64,000 nucleotides of DNA from Kiritimatiellia bacterium (GTDB taxonomy: Bacteria; Verrucomicrobiota; Kiritimatiellia; RFP12; DVOR01). Position 1 is the first letter of the stretch. Each line of letters opens with the position of its first letter. The stretch covers positions 265,286-329,285 of the forward strand of contig JAFXKZ010000002.1 in assembly GCA_017531445.1 (NCBI GenBank). The letters run 5' to 3'. The notes below the pieces were generated by a model. It did not search any database and was not told where the DNA came from. It saw only the letters and a list, made by a program, of their open reading frames with translations. This document shows, in pieces, positions 36,027 through 44,246 of the stretch. The position numbers and the translations under genes were made by a program.

Positions 36027-37805
36027 TCACAAAGTTGCCAATGGCACAGGTTGACCACCCATCGTACGCGAGGTCTCTGCCGCAAACGCCATTGCGTGCG
36101 CTTGGATGCTTGTGTGGAACCGCTGTGCATAGTGCAACGGCGAAAGTGTCCGCATGGAGTCCACCCAATCACGCAACAAGCCATCATTCCCCAGAATGTA
36201 TGAACTTTCCCGCTTGGCATTACCACCTTCCAATGCAGCATCCCACTCAAATACCCTGCGATCGGAGAATCGTTTGACCAGAATTCGCCGGGCATCCCCC
36301 TGAATCTCGCCGCGCGTAAGGAAAATGCGCGTCTCACGGTCGCGCCCCCACGTGTGGCTTTCCATACAATGTTGCACCGTCACCCCATTTTCAAAGAGCA
36401 GATTAACGGTTTGATGGTCGACAGCATCGCTTCCGCAAACATAGACGCATCGCCCTTGATTCCCCCGCAAAGCGCGCTCAATCCCCTCCGGAGTGGCATC
36501 CGGAAGCGCGTAATGCAATTCGGCACTTTCTTTCAACAATCGAATGGCAGAATAAGGGCATTGACGCTCTATCGACGCAGGACAATCCACGCATCGGGAT
36601 TTTGCGCCCGGCGGAGCGTGTTCCGGACGGAATTGAAAAAGGTCGCCAAAACTCTGCACCGAAAGGCATCGTTTTCCAATCCACCACGCAAAAAGGTCGA
36701 AATCATGGCTGCATTTCTGCAAAATCATCGGCGAAGCCGTCTCCGTATTCCCAAATGGTCCGCGGCAAAACGCGTGTGCAGCTTTCCGGTAGCCGACCGG
36801 CTCCAGATGACGGATGCTGACCACTTCCCCAAGTGAACCTCCGTGAATCAATGCTGCAATTTTCTGATAATACGGCGTAAACCGCAAGATATGCCCCACT
36901 TGCACCAGACGGCCGGCTTTACGAATCGCCGCATCCAAAGAGACGCACTCGTCCCACGTTACACCGACCGGTTTCTCCAGAAGCAAATGCAGCCCGCACT
37001 CAAGTGCGCGCAGAGCCGCTGGAGCATGCAGCCGATCCGGGAGCGCAATAATTGCCGCTTCCAAGCCTTCCACAGTCAAAGCCTGTTGCCAATCCTCCAC
37101 TACGTGATCCGGAGCAACACGCAATTTTTCCGCCCAAACGGAACGCACCTCCGGATCCGGTTCGGCAATCGCAACTACGGTCAGGTCTTCCGGATGCTCA
37201 AAAGCCCACTGTGCATAGACTCTTCCACGATATCCCATGCCCAAAATTGCTACGCGATAGGGAGCTTTATGTCGAATCGAATACTCACATCCACAATAAA
37301 TTTGCCGATACAACCCCAATTCCGCAGCCAAGCGATTGGATTGCTTGAAACCATCACGTTTCTTGAAATCATAGGCGATAAAACGGTCGCCTCCGATGGA
37401 TTGCCCAATCTGATGCAAGAGTGCGCTGCGTTTATGTGGCGAGACAGTAAGGCTTGTTGTAAACGCCACACACTGTAACCGTTCCAACGCGTCAAAAGCA
37501 CGTTGAAGAGAAAAGCGGAAACAACGGGCGCACCGGGCACCGCCCTCTCGGCACGTCTCGTAACCTTCTGCAACCGCCACTTGCCATGCGGCATGATCAG
37601 GCACATCTTCTTCAAAAGCGATGTTTTCCGCGCGAGCCAAGGCCTCAGCAGCAGCACGACGCCGTAAATATTCACGATGCGGAGTGATATTAAAATTAGA
37701 GAAAAACAAGACCGGTTCCCACCCGTCCTGCTTCAACACGCGCACACAATGTGACGCACAAACGCCACAACAAGTATGCAGTAAAATCCGTCCTTTCGCT
37801 TGCAT
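36027..37805 (-). CDS. queH: Fusion: QueH-type epoxyqueuosine reductase plus Gfo/Idh/MocA oxidoreductase
   Basis: 592 residues in one uninterrupted frame. Residues 1-175 are QueH (DUF208): HTCCGVCASHC (C12, C13, C16, C20), ETCREGGARCARC (C85, C92, C95), TTSLTVSPHK, DFKKRDGFKQSN and YCGCEYS (C171, C173), the iron-binding cysteines of the family that reduces epoxyqueuosine to queuosine in tRNA. Residues about 183-592 are a Gfo/Idh/MocA dehydrogenase: nucleotide-binding VAILGMGYRGRVY, LLLEKPVG (about 275-282), HDFDLFAWW, and a cysteine triad C405, C408, C416 (CVDCPASIERQCPYSA). The two parts are joined by only about eight residues. Extended -10 at 37818; near-leaderless. HAD gene downstream. Confidence 0.88.
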   Translation of the reverse strand: MQAKGRILLHTCCGVCASHCVRVLKQDGWEPVLFFSNFNITPHREYLRRRAAAEALARAENIAFEEDVPDHAAWQVAVAEGYETCREGGARCARCFRFSLQRAFDALERLQCVAFTTSLTVSPHKRSALLHQIGQSIGGDRFIAYDFKKRDGFKQSNRLAAELGLYRQIYCGCEYSIRHKAPYRVAILGMGYRGRVYAQWAFEHPEDLTVVAIAEPDPEVRSVWAEKLRVAPDHVVEDWQQALTVEGLEAAIIALPDRLHAPAALRALECGLHLLLEKPVGVTWDECVSLDAAIRKAGRLVQVGHILRFTPYYQKIAALIHGGSLGEVVSIRHLEPVGYRKAAHAFCRGPFGNTETASPMILQKCSHDFDLFAWWIGKRCLSVQSFGDLFQFRPEHAPPGAKSRCVDCPASIERQCPYSAIRLLKESAELHYALPDATPEGIERALRGNQGRCVYVCGSDAVDHQTVNLLFENGVTVQHCMESHTWGRDRETRIFLTRGEIQGDARRILVKRFSDRRVFEWDAALEGGNAKRESSYILGNDGLLRDWVDSMRTLSPLHYAQRFHTSIQAHAMAFAAETSRTMGGQPVPLATL

Positions 37806-37817
37806 AGTAACCCAGCT

Positions 37818-37826
37818 ATTCTAACA
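37818..37826 (-). promoter_or_regulatory. Promoter of the queH-fusion operon
   Basis: TGTTAGAAT on the minus strand (TAGAAT 37818-37823), 12 bases before the ATG at 37805. The predicted leader of about five bases leaves no room for a ribosome site. Confidence 0.45.
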
Positions 37827-37863
37827 CACCTTCACACATTGATGAAATTCTTCGTCCATCGCA

Positions 37864-39336
37864 TCATTTTCCCAAGTCTTTCTTCCGTGATTGATACGAG
37901 GTGTGAAGCAAAGTTTTTGCCGCTTCGCTTCCGAAATCACCCAAGACATCCTGATATAACTGCTTGACAAGCGGATTTCTGTGTGCCAAACGGATGCTCC
38001 TGGAAGTATCACCAGTATAGAGAGCCTTAATCCTTGCTTCGCGCATAGCTCGTGTCAAGTAAGGCACTGTCTTCGCACGCGGCGTGCCACCTCCGCCAAT
38101 GCAACCGCCTTCACATGCCATCACTTCCACGAGATCGGCTTTGATTGTCCCGTCCTTCAGGCAGGCAAACAATTTCCTGGCATTCGCCAAACCTTGCACC
38201 ACAAGGACGGTCACTGTATGCGTTGCATCCAGACGAACCGAGGCAACTTTAGGTGACCCCATAGAGCGATTGGAAAACATATTTAGCCCACGCAACTCGG
38301 AAAAGCGAAGGAAATCGGACGGAGGATCCTTCTGATTAAGATAAAAATAAGCCGATCGCAGAATCGCTTCTGCCACGCCTCCAGTATTTCCAAAGATGAC
38401 ACCTGCGCCACTTGCATTTCCCATCAAGGAATCAAATTGCGAGGGCTTCAGTGTTTGATATTCTAATTCTTCGGAACGGATCCAGTCTGCCAGTTCACGC
38501 ACCGTCACTACGGCGTCCATTCCCCGCAACCCGGAAACGGCAAATTCCGGGCGGCGAATCTCAAACTTTTTTGAAGTACATGGCGTCAGAGCCACATTGA
38601 ATATTTTGCTTGCATCAAGCCCCATTTGCCTTGCAAAAAAGGTTTTGATAACTGCACCTTGGATGGCAATCGGACTTTTTACGGAAGAGAGCTGCGGCAA
38701 CAGCTCAGGGTAAAACGTTTCTGCAAACTTCACCCATGAGGGGCAACAACTTGTAAATTGCGGCAATAAGTTACGCTCTTTCTGAAGACGTTGCACCCAC
38801 TCGTAGGCCTCTTCTACAATCGTCAGGTCTGCACCTGTCGCCGTATCCAACACATAATCCGCACCTAAAGCCCGTAACGCAGCGATAACTTCACCTTCGC
38901 AATACGAGCCGGCAGGCTCACCAAAGCATTCAGCAACCGACACGCGTACGGCCGGCGAAAGCGATACTACAATGATGTCACCTCGCGCTTTTGCCGCCTT
39001 GATTGCTTGCCATTCCGGACGCGGTGTCAATGCGTCACCTTCGCAAACCATTGAGCATTGGCCACAATGAACACAGACAGGTTGATCGCCTGTTTTCTTC
39101 AAATCATAGTATCCTGTTATCGACATTACACGTTGGCACACGCGCCGACACGCGCCACAGAGAATACATTTAGACTCGTCAAAAACGATCGCAGGATTAT
39201 CCGGAGCCATCGCCACGCGAATATCCGTATGGCGATAGGTGGAAGACGACATCCCCATCGCCATATCGGGCAAAATCGGGACCAATCCTGCCGCTCCGAG
39301 CATTCGCAACCAATCGCGACGATTTATCTGCTGCAT
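37864..39336 (-). CDS. Tat-targeted monomeric [FeFe] hydrogenase with fused small-subunit domain
   Basis: 490 residues. N-terminal twin-arginine signal NRRDWLRMLGAAGLVP. Two ferredoxin-type clusters: C57-C60-C63-C67 and C88-C91-C94-C98. H-cluster motifs: L1 TSCCPSW (195-201, proton-transfer Cys kept), L2 TPCTSKKFE (251-259; usual MPCxxKxxE, so Met is Thr) and L3 EVMACEGGCIGGGGTP (404-419; usual ACPGG). The tail HRNPLVKQLYQDVLG...TLLHTSY is the small-subunit domain of periplasmic two-subunit enzymes. Likely periplasmic H2 uptake or production; a sensory relative is possible given the changed loops. HydE/F/G maturases are not in the window. GAGAGAAGGGG ribosome site. Confidence 0.85.
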   Translation of the reverse strand: MQQINRRDWLRMLGAAGLVPILPDMAMGMSSSTYRHTDIRVAMAPDNPAIVFDESKCILCGACRRVCQRVMSITGYYDLKKTGDQPVCVHCGQCSMVCEGDALTPRPEWQAIKAAKARGDIIVVSLSPAVRVSVAECFGEPAGSYCEGEVIAALRALGADYVLDTATGADLTIVEEAYEWVQRLQKERNLLPQFTSCCPSWVKFAETFYPELLPQLSSVKSPIAIQGAVIKTFFARQMGLDASKIFNVALTPCTSKKFEIRRPEFAVSGLRGMDAVVTVRELADWIRSEELEYQTLKPSQFDSLMGNASGAGVIFGNTGGVAEAILRSAYFYLNQKDPPSDFLRFSELRGLNMFSNRSMGSPKVASVRLDATHTVTVLVVQGLANARKLFACLKDGTIKADLVEVMACEGGCIGGGGTPRAKTVPYLTRAMREARIKALYTGDTSRSIRLAHRNPLVKQLYQDVLGDFGSEAAKTLLHTSYQSRKKDLGK

Positions 39337-39389
39337 CGCCCCTTCTCTCCTCGTCTATTACGCTTAAACTCTACGCCTTTCAATACGAA

Positions 39390-39398
39390 AGTATACCA
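39390..39398 (-). promoter_or_regulatory. Hydrogenase promoter (extended -10)
   Basis: TGGTATACT on the minus strand (TATACT 39390-39395), about 53 bases before the ATG. It is preceded by TTA, giving the same TTATGGTATACT dodecamer as the M42 promoter. Confidence 0.5.
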
Positions 39399-39568
39399 TA
39401 AGCGTTAAATCCCTTTGTTGAAAATTAAGCCTACTAAAGTTAAAATGCAGATAAGAATACACAACGATGTCAATCAGACACGCGTTACTGCAACAAATAA
39501 AACGCCTTGTCCGTTTGAAAGGAAAAAGGAAATGATACAGCAAAAACAAGATGAATATCCATGAAATA

Positions 39569-39577
39569 TGCTATACT
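39569..39577 (+). promoter_or_regulatory. argG promoter (extended -10)
   Basis: TGCTATACT with TATACT at 39572-39577, 37 bases before the ATG at 39615. The leader contains AAAGGAG. Confidence 0.5.
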
Positions 39578-39614
39578 TTCCGCGTTTTTTAATGAACAAA
39601 GGAGTATAACCGCC

Positions 39615-40856
39615 ATGGCAATGGTTTTAGAAGATCTCAAAGGAATGGTCGCCGGAACATGCGTATCCGGAGGATTGGATTCGCGCACAATCGCGAAAGT
39701 AATGATGGAAGCCGGTGTAAAAGTTATCGGTTTTACCGGTGGCATTGGCCAGCCGGATGAAGCAGACATCAATGACGTTGCAAAACGTATGGCACCGACA
39801 GGTATCGAAACAATCATCGTTGATTTGCGCAATGAAATGGCAGATGCGTGTCTGGAAGCCATCAAGTGTCAGGCCATGTATGACGGTGGTTACTGGAATT
39901 CTACCGGCATCGGTCGCGCAGTGACCATCAAAGGGTTGATCCCCGAGATGAAGAAGCGTGGCGTACAGGTGTTGGTACATGGTGCGACCGGACGCGGAAA
40001 CGACCAAATGCGTATTGAGCGTTATACCAACGTGTTCGCCCCCGAAATGAAAGTCTATGCCCCGTGGCGTGACGCGGGTCTTCTTGAGAAGTTCCCCGGT
40101 CGCACCCAGATGGTTGACTATTTGGCTCAGTTTGGCATTGTAGCCTTCGCCGGCGGTAAAAAGAAATACTCTACCGATGCAAATATGGCAGGGCTCTCTC
40201 ACGAAGCCGAAGATTTGGAAAGCATGGAAACCTCCATGCAAATCGTAGAACCCACCATGGGCGTTTGGCCTTGGCAGGCACCCGATAAGTTTGAGCAAGT
40301 ATCCATCCGCTTTGCGAAGGGACGCGTGGTTCAAATCAACGGTAAAGACGTAACACCGCTTGAAGCGATGATGCTTGCTAATGAAATTGGCGGTCGCAAT
40401 GGCATCGGTATGAAGCACGCTCTTGAAAATCGTATCATCGGCACCAAGAGCCGTGGCGTCTATGAAGCACCCGGCATGGAACTCTTGGGCACAGCAATCC
40501 GTTACGTCTATCAAGCCACGATGGATCGCCGCGCGACCTTATTCTTTACGCAGTTATCGAAGTTGATTACCGATGAAATCTACGATGGTCGCTACTACGA
40601 CCCCACCTGTGTTGCTGCGCGTAATGCCGTTGATACGTTGGCTCAATACGCAGATGGTACGGTGAAACTCAGCCTTTACAAGGGCAACATCATCTTTGAT
40701 GCGCTCACTGATTGCCCCCACACCATCTACAATGAAGCCGACTCTTCCATGGAAGCATCCGATGGCGTTAATCCTGTGAGTTCACAAGGGTTTGCGGAAA
40801 TCCAGTCCGTAGAAGCACGTATGTTGGCACTTAGCGGACAGATTGAAGGCCGCTAA
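39615..40856 (+). CDS. argG: Argininosuccinate synthase
   Basis: Condenses citrulline and aspartate with ATP in arginine synthesis. 413 residues from ATG 39615 (AAAGGAG 10 bases upstream; 18 open codons before it rejected). PP-loop VSGGLDSRT (family SGGLDT; Thr is Ser), GQPDEADINDVAKR, GIGRAVT, ATGRGNDQMRIER, KKYSTDANMAGLSHEAEDLE, IGGRNGIGMKHALENRIIGTKSRGVYEAPGM, the last being the E. coli-type citrulline and aspartate region. Monocistronic with its own promoter and terminator; argH is not in the window. Confidence 0.94.
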   Translation: MAMVLEDLKGMVAGTCVSGGLDSRTIAKVMMEAGVKVIGFTGGIGQPDEADINDVAKRMAPTGIETIIVDLRNEMADACLEAIKCQAMYDGGYWNSTGIGRAVTIKGLIPEMKKRGVQVLVHGATGRGNDQMRIERYTNVFAPEMKVYAPWRDAGLLEKFPGRTQMVDYLAQFGIVAFAGGKKKYSTDANMAGLSHEAEDLESMETSMQIVEPTMGVWPWQAPDKFEQVSIRFAKGRVVQINGKDVTPLEAMMLANEIGGRNGIGMKHALENRIIGTKSRGVYEAPGMELLGTAIRYVYQATMDRRATLFFTQLSKLITDEIYDGRYYDPTCVAARNAVDTLAQYADGTVKLSLYKGNIIFDALTDCPHTIYNEADSSMEASDGVNPVSSQGFAEIQSVEARMLALSGQIEGR

Positions 40857-40884
40857 ATCGCGCAAAAACAAACTCGTTTTGGTG

Positions 40885-40927
40885 AAAAGATGCGTCACGC
40901 GTTGCGAATGACGCATCTTTTTATTTT
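40885..40927 (+). terminator. argG intrinsic terminator
   Basis: AAAAGATGCGTCA (40885-40897) pairs with TGACGCATCTTTT (from 40909), a 13-bp stem with an 11-base loop, followed by a T-rich tail ending TTATTTT. It stands 28 bases after the stop codon. Confidence 0.88.
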
Positions 40928-41116
40928 CAGTTCCTAGGATCTGCACTGCGGTTGAAATAACAGTAATAGGGCACGCTTGACGGATTTTCTCTACAAATTA
41001 AAGCAATCAATCTTCACGTTTAGAAACCATTCGAGCACCGCCCGTTCGTTCATTCGCCCGGAGAGAAGAAGATCATAAAACACCACGACAATTCAAGCAT
41101 GGTGCTGACGCCCCGC

Positions 41117-41200
41117 CGCAATATCGGCGATATTACACATATAATGTCGCCGATATCGTCGTTCAATCTCGCCGAAAATACGCCTCAAAGTCGCCGAAGT
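41117..41200. repeat. Dispersed TCGSCGA inverted-repeat element, copy D
   Basis: ATATCGGCGATATT (41121-41134) pairs with AATGTCGCCGATAT (41143-41156) with one G-T wobble. The left arm is itself an odd palindrome. Two further same-strand units follow: GTTCAATCTCGCCGAAAATA (41161-41180) and CTCAAAGTCGCCGAAGTG (41184-41201). Four exact TCGCCGA/TCGGCGA heptamers occur in about 80 bases. It lies between the argG terminator and the glycosyltransferase promoter. Confidence 0.75.
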
Positions 41201-41292
41201 GTAACCCGCTTATCACCCAAGAGCTTTTATGACAACGCTCATACGATGAAACTATCAAATTGTTCGCGTCTTTCAAGTTCATCCCGATTTTC

Positions 41293-41301
41293 TGCTATAC
41301 T
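41293..41301 (+). promoter_or_regulatory. Glycosyltransferase promoter, leaderless
   Basis: TGCTATACT with TATACT at 41296-41301. Only six bases (41302-41307) separate it from the ATG at 41308, so transcription should begin at or next to the start codon. No ribosome site is present. Confidence 0.55.
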
Positions 41302-41307
41302 GACACT

Positions 41308-42312
41308 ATGAGTTTGTTGGGCAACCGCATAACCGTTTTAATCGCCGCGTGGAATAATGCAGATGTTCTCTCCGAATGTCTTGATTCCATCCAAAGGTAT
41401 TATCCCGGTGTTCCGACAGTTTTGGTTGACAATGGTTCCGCGCCCCCGCTTCCCCCCTATCCGAATGTTACAACGGTCCGGAGCAAATGCAATCTTGGAT
41501 TTGCCGGAGGGAATAATTTAGGTTTGCCTTACTGCAAGAACGAATACGTGCTTTTATTGAACAGCGACACGCGATTCAACAGTTCCCAAACACTGCAAAC
41601 ACTTGTTACGTTTTTGGATACGCACCCAAAAGTTGCCTTGGCACAAGCAAAACTTGCGCTTGACGAGCACCGTTTAGATGCTTGCGGAGAATTTCTCACC
41701 CCCTGGGGGGTCTTGTATCATCACGGTTACCAACAACCGGATGGCGCACACGCCGACCATCCTTTTCCGGTATATGCGGCAAAAGCCGCCTGCGCACTTT
41801 TTCGCCGTTCATCACTCAAAGATATTGGTCATCAACTCTTCCGTGACGACTATTTTTGCTATGGGGAAGATCTCGAATTGGCACATCGTTTATGGCTCGC
41901 AGGTTACGAAGTGTGGTTCGTTCCTACCTATCCGGTATGGCACATGGAAAAAGCCACCTCGGCCAAACTACCCTCCAAAACAGTCTGGCAACACTATCTC
42001 AGCAATTTGCTAACGACAGCTTGTGACTACTGGTCATGGCAAAGTTGGAAACGCTTAGGTGCAGGTCTACTCCTTCTGCTTATTGGCGGCGCACTGCTCA
42101 AACGTGTGCTTCCACATCGCCGAAAAATTAAATTATCTTTTGTGATCCGCAGACCCGACACGCAGTGGTTGCCTCAAGTCTACGTGCCGGTTCGCCCCGG
42201 TTATTTGCTTGCCTGTCTGCGGCGAACATTCCAAAACACGCTTTATCCATTACCACCCCGGATATGCGCAAAACGCAAAAAGACACAAATTCTCAATCAA
42301 ACCGCAAAATAA
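41308..42312 (+). CDS. Family 2 glycosyltransferase (rhamnosyltransferase-like)
   Basis: 334 residues. GT-A fold: ITVLIAAWNNADVLSECLDSI, VDNGS near residue 49, NLGFAGGNNLGL, LLLNSDTRF (metal-binding DxD-like) and DDYFCYGEDLELAHRLWLAGYEV, as in WcaA/rhamnosyl-type enzymes that extend surface polysaccharides. A hydrophobic stretch near 250-272 and a basic C-terminal tail suggest membrane association. No other polysaccharide genes are adjacent. ATG 41308 is used because family alignment starts there and the -10 lies directly before it. Confidence 0.88.
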   Translation: MSLLGNRITVLIAAWNNADVLSECLDSIQRYYPGVPTVLVDNGSAPPLPPYPNVTTVRSKCNLGFAGGNNLGLPYCKNEYVLLLNSDTRFNSSQTLQTLVTFLDTHPKVALAQAKLALDEHRLDACGEFLTPWGVLYHHGYQQPDGAHADHPFPVYAAKAACALFRRSSLKDIGHQLFRDDYFCYGEDLELAHRLWLAGYEVWFVPTYPVWHMEKATSAKLPSKTVWQHYLSNLLTTACDYWSWQSWKRLGAGLLLLLIGGALLKRVLPHRRKIKLSFVIRRPDTQWLPQVYVPVRPGYLLACLRRTFQNTLYPLPPRICAKRKKTQILNQTAK

Positions 42313-42376
42313 TCTGCCGGGCATCCCCTATTTCAACCTAAAAATCACGTTTTCAACGCTTTTTATCGCTCTCCCT

Positions 42377-42405
42377 TTGCGTAACGATGCCAAATATGAT
42401 AAAGT
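42377..42405 (+). promoter_or_regulatory. accD-accA promoter
   Basis: TTGCGT (42377-42382), 17-base spacer, TAAAGT (42400-42405). It is followed by a 32-base leader with AAGGAG six bases before the ATG at 42438. Confidence 0.5.
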
Positions 42406-42437
42406 ATTAACAGTCTCAACCCGTTAAGGAGTGTTTT

Positions 42438-43274
42438 ATGGCTTGGTTTACAAAGGCGCCTGAAGCGCCATTGCGCGTCCCGACCGAGGCGCTGTGGAAT
42501 GTCTGCAAAAAGTGCGGTGCATACACCCCAAAAGACGAATACAACCAGAACCTGAAGGTTTGCCCAGTATGTGGTGCTCATGGACGACTCTCCGCTCGTG
42601 AACGCATTGAGCAGCTCGCCGACAAAGGTTCGTTCAAAGAAATTGCTGCAGATGTCATCGCCCATGACCCCCTGACATTCCGCGATGCGTCAGAAGCCTA
42701 TGCCGATAAAGTGAAAGCCACACGCGAAAAAACCAAAATTGGCGAATCCATTGTGGTCGGTACGGCCAAAATCGATAAAATCCCCGTGGTGCTTGGAGCC
42801 ATGGATTTCCGCTTCATGGGTGGTTCGCTCGGCTCCGGCACAGGTGAGCGTATTCTTCAAGCGGCCGAAACTGCACGTAAACAGAAGTGCCCGCTGATTC
42901 TCTGCACGGCATCCGGCGGTGCACGTATGCAGGAAGGAATCGTTTCACTGATGCAAATGGCCAAAACGTGCGCGGCAATTCAGCGTTTGCGCGATGAAGG
43001 CCTGCTTTACATCTCTGTAATGACAGACCCGACCACCGGCGGCGTCTCCGCTTCGTATGCAATGGTGGGCGACTTAAATATTGCTGAACCCAAAACGCTG
43101 ATTGGCTTTGCCGGACGGCGTGTCATTGAAACAACGATCAAGCAAAAACTGCCGCCCGAATTCCAAACATCGGAATATCTTTTGGAACACGGCTTCCTTG
43201 ATAAAATCGTCGCACGCAAGGATCTCAAAGCATTCCTTGCAAAGACCATTCGTCTGTTGACGGCTGCCAAGTAA
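42438..43274 (+). CDS. accD: Acetyl-CoA carboxylase carboxyltransferase subunit beta
   Basis: With AccA, transfers the carboxyl group from biotin to acetyl-CoA for fatty-acid synthesis. 278 residues. N-terminal zinc ribbon C23-x2-C26 and C42-x2-C45. Crotonase-type core with MDFRFMGGSLGSGTGER, CTASGGARMQEG, TDPTTGGVSASYAM and GFAGRRVIETTI. AAGGAG ribosome site, own promoter. It is followed 15 bases later by accA, a common pairing outside proteobacteria. Confidence 0.96.
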   Translation: MAWFTKAPEAPLRVPTEALWNVCKKCGAYTPKDEYNQNLKVCPVCGAHGRLSARERIEQLADKGSFKEIAADVIAHDPLTFRDASEAYADKVKATREKTKIGESIVVGTAKIDKIPVVLGAMDFRFMGGSLGSGTGERILQAAETARKQKCPLILCTASGGARMQEGIVSLMQMAKTCAAIQRLRDEGLLYISVMTDPTTGGVSASYAMVGDLNIAEPKTLIGFAGRRVIETTIKQKLPPEFQTSEYLLEHGFLDKIVARKDLKAFLAKTIRLLTAAK

Positions 43275-43289
43275 GGAGGAAGATGGTTT

Positions 43290-44237
43290 ATGGCAACGAA
43301 AAAAACAACTGCTAAGGCACCCGCAAAGAAAGCTGCACCTGTGAAGAAGCCTGCGGCTAAAAAGACCGCAGCGAAAAAGCCCGTGGTAAAAACAGCAGCC
43401 GTAGAGCCTGCACAAGCGGCACCTGCGGCCGAAGTGCTCACGAATCCCACTTGGGAGACCGTCCAGATCGCACGTCATCCCGAGCGTCCCCTCTTCATCG
43501 ACTACCTTACTGAATGGGATCCTGAAGCAATTGAATTGCATGGCGATCGCCTCGTCGCTGACGATCCGGCTATGTATGCTGGCATCGCAAAAATTGGCGA
43601 TGAGCGTGTGGTAATCGTTGGTCACCGCAAAGGACGCACCACAGAAGAAAAAATCGCCAATCGCTTCGGCATGGCGAATCCCGATGGATATCGCAAAGCC
43701 ATGCGTATCATGCGTTTGGCTGAAAAGTTCCAACTGCCGGTCGTAGCGTTGGTAGATACTTCGGGTGCTTTCCCCGGCTTGGATGCAGAAGCACGCGGAC
43801 AAGCAGAAGCAATCGCAAAGAACCTCGCGGATATGTCCGTGCTTAAGACGCCTGTTGTCGTTGTGGTAACAGGTGAAGGCGGCTCTGGCGGTGCTCTTGG
43901 AATCGCCGTCGGCGACCGGATTCTGATGCTTGAACACGCTATCTACTCGGTCATCAGCCCTGAAGGCTGTGCCTCAATTCTTTGGCGTGATGGAAAAATG
44001 GCCCCAGTTGCGGCAGAAGCGTTGAAACTGACCTCCGGATGGTTGAAAAAGCTCGGCATTGTGGACGATGTAATCCCTGAACCAAAGGGTGGCGCACACA
44101 CTGCACCAAAGAAAGCGATCGAAACCGTCAAGAAAGCGATCCTTGCTGCGATTAAAGAACTCAAGAAAGTGCCCGTGGAGAAACTCGTCGATCAACGGTA
44201 CGCGAAGTTTGCCGCGATGGGACGCTTCGGAAAATAA
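43290..44237 (+). CDS. accA: Acetyl-CoA carboxylase carboxyltransferase subunit alpha with Lys/Ala/Pro-rich tail
   Basis: 315 residues. The core from about residue 52 is standard AccA: TWETVQIARHPERP, GDRLVADDPAM, VVIVGHRKGRTTEEK, FGMANPDGYRKA, LVDTSGAFPGLDAEARGQAEAIA, TGEGGSGGALGIA, YSVISPEGCASILW. Residues 1-50 are instead a histone-H1-like tail (KKTTAK, PAKKAAP, KKPAAKK repeats), replacing the helical N terminus of other AccA proteins. Such a tail can bind nucleic acid or biotin-carrier partners; its role here is unknown. GGAGG lies 10 bases before the ATG. Confidence 0.95.
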   Translation: MATKKTTAKAPAKKAAPVKKPAAKKTAAKKPVVKTAAVEPAQAAPAAEVLTNPTWETVQIARHPERPLFIDYLTEWDPEAIELHGDRLVADDPAMYAGIAKIGDERVVIVGHRKGRTTEEKIANRFGMANPDGYRKAMRIMRLAEKFQLPVVALVDTSGAFPGLDAEARGQAEAIAKNLADMSVLKTPVVVVVTGEGGSGGALGIAVGDRILMLEHAIYSVISPEGCASILWRDGKMAPVAAEALKLTSGWLKKLGIVDDVIPEPKGGAHTAPKKAIETVKKAILAAIKELKKVPVEKLVDQRYAKFAAMGRFGK

Positions 44238-44246
44238 GATAGTGCC

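Noticed and set aside
39627..40514. 295-codon minus-strand frame
   Set aside because: Antisense of argG.
43074..43937. 287-codon minus-strand frame
   Set aside because: Antisense of the accD/accA pair; Cys/Phe-rich shadow.
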